DNA of 33,493 nucleotides from an uncultured Paracoccus sp. Its GTDB lineage: Bacteria; Pseudomonadota; Alphaproteobacteria; Rhodobacterales; Rhodobacteraceae. The position numbers and the translations under genes were made by a program. Numbering within the stretch: position 1 is the stretch's first letter; each line of letters begins with the position of its first letter. Shown here one piece after another: positions 7,956 through 14,972 of the stretch. Where the stretch lies: contig CALLYR010000606.1 of NCBI GenBank assembly GCA_937859005.1, positions 1 through 33,493 on the forward strand, in the 5' to 3' direction. The notes below the pieces were generated by a model. It worked only from the letters and a program-made list of their open reading frames with translations. It made no database searches and had not been told where the DNA came from.

Positions 7956-8753
7956 ATGAGCCTGACCCGCACCCTGACCCGGATTGCGACCGTGAAGGCG
8001 CTGACCGGCGCGACGTTGGCATCCGATCAGGTCTTTGACAGTGCCATCGATCCTTATGACACGCGCGTCACTGTCGATGCCCGGCCCATGATCGTCGTCT
8101 ATACCGACGATGAGGAGACCGAGGTTTCTGGACGTGGCGACTGGCTGCAGGGCGGCGTGTGCGAGCTGGTGATCGAGATCGTCGTGGCGGGCCTTGCACC
8201 CGACACGCCCTATGATGCGCCCGATCCCGACGGGGACGGGCCTCATCCCGATCCCGCGCCGCGCCAGCTGCAGATCCCGCGCAGCGATGCCGGGCTGGAA
8301 CTGACCCTCGACATGATCGAGGGGCAGGTGATTCGCACTCTCACGGGTGATCAGGAGCCTTGGGCGCAGGCCTGGCGCGGGCTGGTGGTGACCATCATCA
8401 AGCGCCTGTCGCGCCGTGGCGCATCGGCCGAGCAGGGCAACCGCTATGCGGTGCGCCAGCTGGTGATCAGTTGCGAGATGGTGACGGACCCGGCGCATGG
8501 CGGGGTGATTGGCCCCCAGACCCCATGGGGCCGCGCGCTGGGTCTGATGGAGGCTAACGAGGACGAGGCGGACCTGGCGCGTATCCTGCGGATCGCGGCC
8601 GAGGGCGTGCCGCTGGCGGACTGGCGGCGCGAAGCGGCCCGTCTGGGCGTCAGCCTGGAGACGGTCGAGGCGCTGGGCATCGGCCCGGCCGGGGCACCGG
8701 ACGGCACGTTGCTGGCCGAAGTGAACGTTGTGCGGCAGGAGCCGGGCGCATGA
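7956..8753 (+). CDS. Putative tail terminator/neck protein, family not recognised
   Basis: A 265-residue protein, seven bases after the connector gene. Nothing diagnostic of a named family was seen. The N-terminal 200 residues alternate beta strands and helices and include an acidic proline-rich loop (PDPDGDGPHPDPAP at about 90-103). The last 60 residues are helical (DEADLARILRIAAEG...RREAARLGVSLETVEALG). Position between the head-tail connector and the spike gene, where lambda- and P2-like phages place tail completion or terminator proteins, suggests a neck or tail-terminator role. Its TGA overlaps the ATG of the spike gene (ATGA), so the two are coupled. Confidence 0.6.
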   Translation: MSLTRTLTRIATVKALTGATLASDQVFDSAIDPYDTRVTVDARPMIVVYTDDEETEVSGRGDWLQGGVCELVIEIVVAGLAPDTPYDAPDPDGDGPHPDPAPRQLQIPRSDAGLELTLDMIEGQVIRTLTGDQEPWAQAWRGLVVTIIKRLSRRGASAEQGNRYAVRQLVISCEMVTDPAHGGVIGPQTPWGRALGLMEANEDEADLARILRIAAEGVPLADWRREAARLGVSLETVEALGIGPAGAPDGTLLAEVNVVRQEPGA

Positions 8754-9265
8754 TCGGCGAACTGGCGCGGCTGGCTCGCGAGGTGGCCGAAATCAGGCGG
8801 GCCATGGCAGCGACGATGCGGTCGGGCACCGTGGCCGAGGTGGACGCCGCAGCCGGCACGGTCCGGCTGGATCTGGGCGAAGGCATGTTGTCGGCACCCG
8901 TGCCCTATACGCAATTCGCCGGGGCCTTGAAGGTCCACACGCCGCCGTCGGTGGGCCAGCAGATGTTCCTGCTGTCCCCTTCCGGCGAGACGGCGCAGGG
9001 CTGCGCGCTGCCTCTGACCTGGGGCGGCGGCAACGATGCGCCTTCCGGCGCGGCGAACGAGAACGTTCTGACCTTCGGCGCCGTGCGGATGCAGATCACC
9101 GACGCGGCGATCGAGATCGTCGTCGGCGGCGTCACGCTGACGATCAGCGCGGCCGGACTGTCGGTGAACGGCGGCCGGGTCGAGCACGACGGCACGAACA
9201 TCGGATCGACCCATACCCATGGCGGGGTGGATCGTGGCGGGTCCAACACGGACCCGCCGGAGTGA
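8750..9265 (+). CDS. Baseplate spike protein gpV
   Basis: A 171-residue baseplate assembly protein V, the trimeric membrane-piercing spike of P2-type tails. The N-terminal half is an OB-fold (SGTVAEVDAAAGTVRLDLG, then QTFLLSP-like strands ending in GALPLTW-type residues). The C-terminal part is a narrow beta-helix with repeating strands (MQITDAAIEIVVGG, VTLTISAAGLSVNGG). It ends in STHTHGGV: the H155-x-H157 pair matches the iron-binding spike-tip motif described for P2 gpV and phage phi92. The ATG overlaps the upstream stop codon. Size is somewhat smaller than P2 gpV (211). Confidence 0.9.
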   Translation: MIGELARLAREVAEIRRAMAATMRSGTVAEVDAAAGTVRLDLGEGMLSAPVPYTQFAGALKVHTPPSVGQQMFLLSPSGETAQGCALPLTWGGGNDAPSGAANENVLTFGAVRMQITDAAIEIVVGGVTLTISAAGLSVNGGRVEHDGTNIGSTHTHGGVDRGGSNTDPPE

Positions 9266-9278
9266 GAGAGGAGCCCCT

Positions 9279-9710
9279 ATGGCACAGAAGCTCTATACCG
9301 TGACCGACAAGGCGGGCCGCTATGTCGCGGGCACGCGCAACACCGGCGTCGGCACCACGCTGTCGCTGACCGACAAGCAGGCCGAGGCGGCGCTGCGCGA
9401 CGGCACCCTGGTCGAGGCGCCCGAAGGCGCGGGGCAGGACGCGCCCTTCGCCGTGGCGACCGTAACCGACACTGCGGCCAACGCGCGCGGCGAGGTGGAC
9501 AGCCTGCCCGAGGCGACCGATCCCGACGCGCCCGCTCGGGCGGCGGGCAGCGCAACCGTGAAGCAGGCGGTCGAGGAGCAGCGCACGGCCGAAGGCAAGA
9601 CGCTCGCCGAGCCGACCGCGCCTGTGACACCGGCAACGGCGGCCCCGACCACCACGAGCCCTGCGCCTGCGCCGAAAAAGGCCGCCAGCGCGGAGAACAA
9701 GCAGTCCTGA
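9279..9710 (+). CDS. Small phage protein with disordered Pro/Ala/Thr tail, unknown
   Basis: A 143-residue protein beginning MAQKLYTVTDKAGRYVAG. The ATG at 9279 is chosen over the in-frame ATG at 9219 because GAGAGGAG lies just upstream and the longer form would overlap the spike gene. The first 55 residues look like a small beta/alpha domain (VTDKAGRYVAG, LSLTDKQAEAALRDGTLVEA), similar in style to small domains that bind tail parts. The remainder is acidic and then Pro/Ala/Thr-rich (TAPVTPATAAPTTTSPAPAP) with a lysine-rich end, probably disordered. It sits inside the baseplate operon, so a structural or assembly role is likely. I do not recognise the family. Confidence 0.7.
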   Translation: MAQKLYTVTDKAGRYVAGTRNTGVGTTLSLTDKQAEAALRDGTLVEAPEGAGQDAPFAVATVTDTAANARGEVDSLPEATDPDAPARAAGSATVKQAVEEQRTAEGKTLAEPTAPVTPATAAPTTTSPAPAPKKAASAENKQS

Positions 9711-9731
9711 TCCTGAAGGGAGGCCCCGGCC

Positions 9732-10133
9732 ATGTCCGATGACCCGTCAATCGGCATCGACGCAGAGACCGGGGCCACCCTGACCGGCTGGGACCATGTC
9801 CTGCAATCCCTGCGCGACGTGTTTCTGACCCGGTTCGGGTCGCGGCTGATCCGAGAGTGGTATGGCTCCTTCGTCCCCGACGCGCTGGGCCGCAACATCA
9901 ACCGTTCGGAGATGCTGCCCGTGATCGCGTCCATCACGTCGGCGGTCGAGCAGTGGGAGCCGCGTTTCCTGCTGGAAAGTGTCTCGCTGGACGGCAGCGC
10001 GGCCCGTGAGGGCCGACTGCAGGTGACGCTGCACGGGCGCTATCGGCCGCGCGCGCTGCTTGGCGACATGACCGAGGCCGGACCCAAGACCATGATCGTC
10101 GCGATGGCCGGCGACACAGTAACCGCGAGGTGA
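9732..10133 (+). CDS. Baseplate wedge protein gpW / gp25-like
   Basis: A 133-residue member of the gp25/P2 gpW family. The core GWDHVLQSLRDVFLTRFGSRLIREWYGS at about residues 19-46 is the typical signature, including the EPR-type motif in SAVEQWEPRFLLESVSL (about 71-87). P2 gpW is a baseplate wedge component with lysozyme-like partners in T4; it links the hub to gpJ and starts sheath polymerisation. It begins after a GAAGGGAGG ribosome site and is followed five bases later by gpJ, the expected V-W-J-I order apart from the small insert at 9279. Confidence 0.92.
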   Translation: MSDDPSIGIDAETGATLTGWDHVLQSLRDVFLTRFGSRLIREWYGSFVPDALGRNINRSEMLPVIASITSAVEQWEPRFLLESVSLDGSAAREGRLQVTLHGRYRPRALLGDMTEAGPKTMIVAMAGDTVTAR

Positions 10134-10137
10134 CGGC

Positions 10138-11031
10138 ATGTCCTATACGCAGGTGGACCTGGGCGGCCTTCCCGCGCCCGACATCCTCGAGCCCCTGAGC
10201 ATCGAAACCATCCTGCAGCAGCTCAAGGACAGTGTGACCGCGATCCATCCGGGCATGGCCCCGGTCCTGCAGATTGAGGGCGAGCCGGCCGTGAAGGTGC
10301 TGGAGGTCTGTGCGGTCTTCATCTTCCTGACCCGCGCCCGCGTGAACGATGCGGCGCGCGGCCTGATGCTGACCTTCGCGCGCGGAACCGATCTGGACCA
10401 CTTGGGCGCGCTGTTCGGCGTGGAGCGGTTTTCCCGGAACGCGACCGAAGATGATCCGGGCTATGTCGAGAGCGACGACGATTTCCGGTTCCGTATCCAG
10501 ATTTCCCTTGAGGGCTTTTCGACGGCTGGCCCGCGCGGGGCCTATGAGTTCCACGCCCGCAGCGCGCATCCCGACGTGAAGGACGTGATGGTGGCGGGCC
10601 CCGGCACGGACGGGCTGTCGGTCGCACCGGGCGATGTCGAGGTCTATGTGCTATCCCATCAGGGCAACGGCACCGCGGCGCAGGAAGTTCTCGACGAGGT
10701 GGCGCGGGCTGTCAACGACGAGCGGGTGCGCCCGCTGACGGACCGGGTGCTGGTCTATCCGGCGGCGATCCGGACCTATCAGGTGCGCGCGACCATTGAG
10801 GTTGTCGATGGCACCGATCTCTCGGTTGTGGAAGCGGCCGCCCGCGCGGCACTGGACGACTATCTTGCGGCGGCTCATTACATCGGGGCTACGGTGGCGC
10901 GCTCGGGCATCATGGCCGCGCTGCATCAGCCCGGTGCAATGAGGGTGACGCTGTCCTCGCCTGCCAGCGACGTGGTTCCGAACCCCAATGCCGCGCCTTT
11001 CGCGACAGGCATTCAGCTGACGGTGGTGTGA
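10138..11031 (+). CDS. Baseplate assembly protein J
   Basis: A 297-residue gpJ-like baseplate wedge protein. Recognisable features are LPAPDILEPLSIETILQQL at the start, ARGTDLDHLGALFGVERF (about 79-96), the DDFRFRIQISLEGFSTAGPRGAYEFHA segment around 115-141 (the strongest family signature), and the GDVEVYVLSHQGNGT strand. It joins gpW and gpI at the edge of the baseplate and carries the fibre attachment. Length matches P2 gpJ (302). The stop codon is followed directly by the GTG start of gpI. Confidence 0.95.
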   Translation: MSYTQVDLGGLPAPDILEPLSIETILQQLKDSVTAIHPGMAPVLQIEGEPAVKVLEVCAVFIFLTRARVNDAARGLMLTFARGTDLDHLGALFGVERFSRNATEDDPGYVESDDDFRFRIQISLEGFSTAGPRGAYEFHARSAHPDVKDVMVAGPGTDGLSVAPGDVEVYVLSHQGNGTAAQEVLDEVARAVNDERVRPLTDRVLVYPAAIRTYQVRATIEVVDGTDLSVVEAAARAALDDYLAAAHYIGATVARSGIMAALHQPGAMRVTLSSPASDVVPNPNAAPFATGIQLTVV

Positions 11032-11032
11032 C

Positions 11033-11605
11033 GTGCCCGAGGTCGAGTTCGACGTGCTGCCGCCCCACAGCGGGCGGGCCGAGCGGGCCTTGGCGCGGGC
11101 CGTGGCCGAGCAGGCGTTCCTGCCGGTCGAGATCACCCGGATCTGGTCGCCCGACCGAGTGCCCGAGGCGTTCCTGCCGTTCCTGGCATGGGCGCTGTCG
11201 GTAGATCACTGGGACGGCCTCTGGTCGGTCGAGCGCAAGCGCGAGGTCGTGGCCGCCTCGGTCGAGGTCCACCGGCACAAAGGCACCCCCTATGCCATCA
11301 AGCTGGCGCTGCGCGCGGCCGGGCTCGGGGATGCCACGCTGATCGAACGCGGCGAGGCGCAGACCTATGACGGCAGCGCGATGCATGATGGCGCGATCAC
11401 CTGTGACCAGGACGGCCACTGGGCCGATTACCGGGTCATCATGGCGCAGCCCATTGCCAACCGTCAGGCGGCGCTGCTGCGCCGATTGCTGAACAGCGTG
11501 GCGCCCGCCAGATGCCGTCTGGTTTCGCTCGATTTCCGGGCAGTCGCCCATTCCTATGACGGCGCCACGCGATACGACGGCGCCTATGATCACGGAGAGG
11601 CCTGA
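11033..11605 (+). CDS. Phage tail protein I
   Basis: A 190-residue gpI-like baseplate protein with a GTG start one base after the gpJ stop. It has the family pattern: LPPHSGRAERALARAVAEQ at the start, FLPFLAWALSVDHWDGLWS (about 44-62), and KREVVAASVEVHRHKGTPYAIKLAL (about 66-90), where the HKGTP motif is the hallmark. The C-terminal region has two similar acidic motifs, YDGSAMHDGAI and YDGATRYDGAYDHGEA. gpI lies at the outer baseplate and anchors the tail fibre that follows. Its stop codon overlaps the fibre start (TGATG). Confidence 0.93.
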   Translation: MPEVEFDVLPPHSGRAERALARAVAEQAFLPVEITRIWSPDRVPEAFLPFLAWALSVDHWDGLWSVERKREVVAASVEVHRHKGTPYAIKLALRAAGLGDATLIERGEAQTYDGSAMHDGAITCDQDGHWADYRVIMAQPIANRQAALLRRLLNSVAPARCRLVSLDFRAVAHSYDGATRYDGAYDHGEA

Positions 11606-12603
11606 TGCCCTATATTCCCGAGGTGCCCGTCTGGCGACCGGGCGTCTACCAGATCGAGACGACGGACCCGGTGCTGGGCGGTGCGCCCAACCGCACGACC
11701 AAGGCTGGTCTGGCGAACATCCCGGCGCAGGACCTGGCGGATCGAACCCTCTATCTGAAGGAAGAGATGGAGGCGTTGGTGAAGACCGCGCCGGTTCTGG
11801 TGACGGTGGGCGTGACCGGCGATTTCCCGACGATCAACGCGGCGCTGATGGAACTGTCACGGGCGTTCTCGGCCTATGTGCCGGGCGGTTTCACGACGAC
11901 GATCCAGCTTCTGCCGGGCTTCGTCATGGAGGAGCAGGTGCTGGTGTCGGGGGTCAACCTGTCGTGGATCGACATCGTGTCGGTGTCCGCCGAGGTCGTG
12001 ATTGCCCGAGATGCGCTGACCGCGACGTTGGGCGGAGACAGCACCCGCTTCCCGGCTTTTGGCGGGGATGCTGGGGCGTATCTGCCGCGCATCCGCACCT
12101 TGTTCCGCATGAACGCAACAGGCCTTGCCAGCGGGCGAGACGGTGTTCGTCTGAACAATGCCTCAGGATGCTTCGTGGCATCTGGGAAAGGTGTCCAAGA
12201 TGCTGGTGCCTGCGGTCTGCGGGCGGTTGGCGGGTCGAGCGCGTTGATTACCGGTGCGATCTTCAGTGGTGCAGATGAAGACGGCATTCTCGCCAACTAT
12301 GGCGGTCGAATCGCGGCGAATGGTGTGAATGTGTCGGGTGCGACCCTGGCCGGCATCCGGGCAGGCGCTGCATCGCAGGTCGATGCCACCAGCGTTAATG
12401 CTGCTGGCTGTGGCGAGGGGGGCCTGGTGGCCCTATCCGGTTCCCTGATCAGTTTCCTGAACGGGAACGCCCGCCGGGGCGCCTCCGACAGCCCGCAGGA
12501 CATCCAGATCTATCAGGGCAGCACCATCGCAGCCGCGGGCGCGACCGGGGGAACAAACGCCACGGTCAATACCGTGTCCGCCGCCGGCATCATTTATCGC
12601 TGA
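11605..12603 (+). CDS. Tail fibre / beta-helix protein at the gpH position
   Basis: A 332-residue protein in the place P2 uses for fibre gene H. The N-terminal 60 residues (MPYIPEVPVWRPGVYQIE, then VLGGAPNRTTKAGLANIPAQDLADRT) resemble the part of tail fibres that binds gpI. From about residue 70 the sequence shows right-handed beta-helix style repeats (FPTINAALMELS, then short Gly/Asn/Ser turns such as DAGACGLRAVGGSSALITGA and NGVNVSGATLAGIRAG). The C-terminus is Gly/Ala/Thr-rich. It is likely a short fibre or adsorption protein; no catalytic residues are evident. A GGAGAGG site precedes the ATG. Confidence 0.75.
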   Translation: MPYIPEVPVWRPGVYQIETTDPVLGGAPNRTTKAGLANIPAQDLADRTLYLKEEMEALVKTAPVLVTVGVTGDFPTINAALMELSRAFSAYVPGGFTTTIQLLPGFVMEEQVLVSGVNLSWIDIVSVSAEVVIARDALTATLGGDSTRFPAFGGDAGAYLPRIRTLFRMNATGLASGRDGVRLNNASGCFVASGKGVQDAGACGLRAVGGSSALITGAIFSGADEDGILANYGGRIAANGVNVSGATLAGIRAGAASQVDATSVNAAGCGEGGLVALSGSLISFLNGNARRGASDSPQDIQIYQGSTIAAAGATGGTNATVNTVSAAGIIYR

Positions 12604-12633
12604 CCTTCGGCCCCAGCGCGGGTCGACGCCGAA

Positions 12634-12657
12634 CGCGGGCGCGCCATGCGCCCCGCG
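12634..12657 (+). terminator. GC hairpin between fibre and sheath genes
   Basis: CGCGGG (12634-12639) pairs with CCCGCG (12652-12657); the inner CGC/GCG pairs with one bulged C. No T-run follows. It sits about 30 bases before the sheath start in an 83-base gap. Confidence 0.4.
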
Positions 12658-12686
12658 ACCACACTTCTGCATGATGGAGAACAACC

Positions 12687-13919
12687 ATGCCCGTTACGTT
12701 CGGCCTGTCGATCTCGCGTGTCGACAACGAACCGCGTCCCGCGATCTGGGGCGACATGTCCGTGATCGGCCTGATCGGCGTGGCGCCCGACGCCGATGCC
12801 GTGGCTTTCCCGATCGACACGCCCGTCCTGATCCGCTCTGCCGATCCCGTGGCGCTGACCAATCTGGGCGAGGCCGGGACGCTGCGCGATGCGCTGACGC
12901 TGATCAACGCCCAACTGGGCGATCTGCAATCGTCCGCCTTGGTCGTGGTCGTGCGCGTTACCGCAGGGGCCGATGCCGCCGCCACAATGGTCAACATCGT
13001 CGGCGACGGCATCTCGACCGGCGTGTCGGCCTTCTTGGAGGCGCCTGAACTGCTGGGCTATGCCCCGCGGCTGCTGGCCGCGCCGGGCTTCACCGGCACC
13101 ATCCCGAGTGGCGGGCAGGGCAACCCCGTAGTGGCGGCCTTGGCCGGCATTGCGCCGCGCCTGCTGGCCCATGCCGTGGTCGACGGCCCCAACACTACCG
13201 ACGACGCCGCGCAGACCTGGCGCGAGAGTATCAGCAGCGAGCGGATCATTCCGGTCGAGGGGGGCGCACGGATCATGGATGCCACCGGCACGGTGGTCGT
13301 GGTGCCGGCCTCGCCCGCGGTGCTGGGCATCGCGGTTCGGCGCGACTTCGAGTTCGGCGGGCGCCCGTTCCACAGCTGGGCCAACCAGGCGGTGCAGGGC
13401 ATCGTCGGTCCGGCTCGGCCGATCCCGTTCTCGCTGACCGACCCGGCCAGCGAGGCGCAGGCGCTGCTGGCCGGGAATATCGGGGTCATCGTGCGCGGCG
13501 AGATGGGCGTGGACGGGGGCATCGCGGACGGCGGCTTTGTCTATGTCGGGACCGACAATGCCGGGGCGGATGACCTGTGGCGCTTCTACAGCGTCACGCG
13601 CGGACGGGATTACATCCACCTGATGTGCCTCAAGACGCTGCGCCAGTATCTGGGCCGGTTCAACATCACCGGTCAGACGATCCAGGCGGTGCTGAACACG
13701 CTGAACGGCGCGCTGCGCGATCTGAAGGCCACGGGTGACATCCTCGGCTACCGGGTGGCGTTCGAGCCCGACCTGAACAGCCCCGAGGATCTGCGCACCG
13801 GCAAGATCACCGTATCGTTCGCGGCCGAGGAAGCGCCGGTCCTGCGCCGCATCGACGTGCAATCGTCCCGCTATCGTCCTGCGCTTGAGGCGCTGGTGGC
13901 CGATCTGGCGGCGGCCTGA
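12687..13919 (+). CDS. Contractile tail sheath protein (P2 FI-like)
   Basis: A 410-residue sheath protein that forms the contractile tube around the tail. It opens with VTFGLSISRVDNEPRPAIWGDMSV, and the typical central region is GYAPRLLAAPGF (about 131-142). A conserved region near FHSWANQAVQGIVGPARPIPF (about 227-247) is followed by the C-terminal polymerisation domain (RDYIHLMCLKTLRQYLGRFN, then VAFEPDLNSPEDLRTGKITVSF). Length is near P2 FI (396). GGAGAAC precedes the ATG. Being a high-copy gene, it stands apart in a longer intergenic gap with a hairpin upstream and one downstream. Confidence 0.95.
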   Translation: MPVTFGLSISRVDNEPRPAIWGDMSVIGLIGVAPDADAVAFPIDTPVLIRSADPVALTNLGEAGTLRDALTLINAQLGDLQSSALVVVVRVTAGADAAATMVNIVGDGISTGVSAFLEAPELLGYAPRLLAAPGFTGTIPSGGQGNPVVAALAGIAPRLLAHAVVDGPNTTDDAAQTWRESISSERIIPVEGGARIMDATGTVVVVPASPAVLGIAVRRDFEFGGRPFHSWANQAVQGIVGPARPIPFSLTDPASEAQALLAGNIGVIVRGEMGVDGGIADGGFVYVGTDNAGADDLWRFYSVTRGRDYIHLMCLKTLRQYLGRFNITGQTIQAVLNTLNGALRDLKATGDILGYRVAFEPDLNSPEDLRTGKITVSFAAEEAPVLRRIDVQSSRYRPALEALVADLAAA

Positions 13920-13927
13920 TCCATTGC

Positions 13928-13950
13928 GCCCCCGGCATCCGGCCGGGGGC
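13928..13950 (+). terminator. Perfect 8-bp hairpin between sheath and tube genes
   Basis: GCCCCCGG (13928-13935) pairs with CCGGGGGC (13943-13950) with a 7-base loop, just after the sheath stop. The following bases (TGTCC) are not a T-run. It may reduce read-through or protect the sheath message. Confidence 0.5.
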
Positions 13951-13982
13951 TGTCCGACACATCTCACAGAGAGGGATAGGCC

Positions 13983-14522
13983 ATGCCAGCCAATTTCTTC
14001 GTGATGGAAGCCGCCAACCTGTTCTGCGGCGATCACGACCCCACGAACTCCAAGCACCTGACGCTGACCGAGCTGCAACTGCCCACGCTGCAGGAGATGT
14101 ATCAAGACCACCATCCTGGCGGCTCGCTGGTCGCAACCGAAGTCGCGGTGGGCGTCGAGAAGCTGGAGCCGACCTTCAAACTGGCCGGCTGGGACCCGAC
14201 CATGCTCGATCTGTTCGGGCTGGGCCGAAAGGGCCAGAAGACCTTCACCGCCTATGGCGTGATCCGCAACAAGCGGACCGGCGAGGCGATCGAGGCCAAG
14301 GCCATCATCGAAGGCCGCCTGGGCCGGATCGAGGCCGAGACCTTCCAACGCGGCGAGTTGCAGTCGCACGACTATTCGATCAACGGCGTCACCCATTACG
14401 AACTGTGGTGGGCGGGGCGCGAGAAGTTCTACTGGGACTTCTTCACGGCCGAGTTCCGCATCGACGGGCAGGCGCAGAATGCTGACGAGTTGCGCATCCT
14501 GCGCATCGGCAGCGCGGTCTAA
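13983..14522 (+). CDS. Tail tube protein (P2 FII-like)
   Basis: A 179-residue tube protein that forms the inner conduit within the sheath. It fits the P2 FII family: an N-terminal arm (FFVMEAANLFCGDHDPTNSK), a Gly-rich turn, FKLAGWDPTMLDLFGLG (about 60-76) and the beta-rich ending (INGVTHYELWWAGREKFYWDF). Length is close to P2 FII (172). AGAGAGGGA precedes the ATG at 13983. It is followed 11 bases later by the tail assembly chaperone gene, the usual FI-FII-E order. Confidence 0.94.
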   Translation: MPANFFVMEAANLFCGDHDPTNSKHLTLTELQLPTLQEMYQDHHPGGSLVATEVAVGVEKLEPTFKLAGWDPTMLDLFGLGRKGQKTFTAYGVIRNKRTGEAIEAKAIIEGRLGRIEAETFQRGELQSHDYSINGVTHYELWWAGREKFYWDFFTAEFRIDGQAQNADELRILRIGSAV

Positions 14523-14533
14523 GGGGCTGACGC

Positions 14534-14821
14534 ATGGCAAGCGAAACCAAGACCATCATGCTTGAGCACCCGATCACGGTGGACGGCGACAGCCCGCGCG
14601 TGATCGATCGCGTCAACCTGACGCGCGCCAAGGGCAAGCACCTGCGGGCCATGGCTGCTGCAGCCGTCCAGAACGAGGTGGAACAGGCGCTGGTGATGAT
14701 CTCCAGCCTGACCGGCCTGTCCCCGGCCGAGGTGGACGAACTGGACGCGGTGGACATCACGACCATTGCGGAGGCGGCGGAGGATTTTTTGCCGCAGAGG
14801 GCTATCGCCCCGGTCACCTGA
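14534..14821 (+). CDS. Tail assembly chaperone gpE
   Basis: A 95-residue P2 gpE-type chaperone that helps tube assembly around the tape measure. The first half is beta (TIMLEHPITVDGDSPRVIDRVNL), then the helix RAKGKHLRAMAAAAV, then LTGLSPAEVDELDAVDITTIAEAAEDFL, which is typical of the family. Length is near P2 gpE (91). The slippery heptamer lies at codons 84-86, ten codons before the stop, so a fraction of ribosomes should make the longer E+E' protein. Confidence 0.92.
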   Translation: MASETKTIMLEHPITVDGDSPRVIDRVNLTRAKGKHLRAMAAAAVQNEVEQALVMISSLTGLSPAEVDELDAVDITTIAEAAEDFLPQRAIAPVT

Positions 14822-14958
14822 AGGACTGGCGCGGGATCGTCGCGGACGTGGCAGCGATCCTGTCCACGCCCTTGCCGGTGGTCGAGGACATGCCGTGGTC
14901 CGAAACCCTCGCCTATCACGAGCACGCGCTTCGGCTGCATAAGGCCCTGCGCGGCTGA
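14534..14958 (+). CDS. gpE+E' fusion made by -1 ribosomal frameshift
   Basis: The heptamer T TTT TTG at 14785-14791 is in the correct register (zero-frame codons GAT TTT TTG). A -1 slip continues from 14791 into an open frame of 55 codons ending at the TGA at 14956-14958. The extension starts AAEGYRPGHLKDWRGIV and ends MPWSETLAYHEHALRLHKAL, like P2 gpE'. The fusion has 86 + 55 = 141 residues, nearly the P2 E+E' size. In P2 the same kind of slippage gives the second tail chaperone. The E' frame has no own start with a ribosome site, which supports the programmed shift. Confidence 0.87.
14785..14791 (+). promoter_or_regulatory. -1 frameshift slippery heptamer T TTT TTG
   Basis: The heptamer lies at codons 84-86 of the gpE gene and follows the X XXY YYZ rule for -1 slippage. 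It is the only T-run in this very GC-rich area, an additional sign of selection. The GC-rich downstream sequence (14792 onward) could form a stimulating structure, although I did not fold it. Confidence 0.85.
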
Positions 14959-14972
14959 CCAAGGAAGCCGAT

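Noticed and set aside
6375..8498. A 707-codon minus-strand open frame
   Set aside because: Antisense to the major capsid and neck genes; His/Arg/Gly-rich and without motifs.
12594..14540. A 648-codon minus-strand open frame
   Set aside because: Antisense to sheath and tube genes, low-complexity Arg/His/Gly-rich product, no ribosome site.
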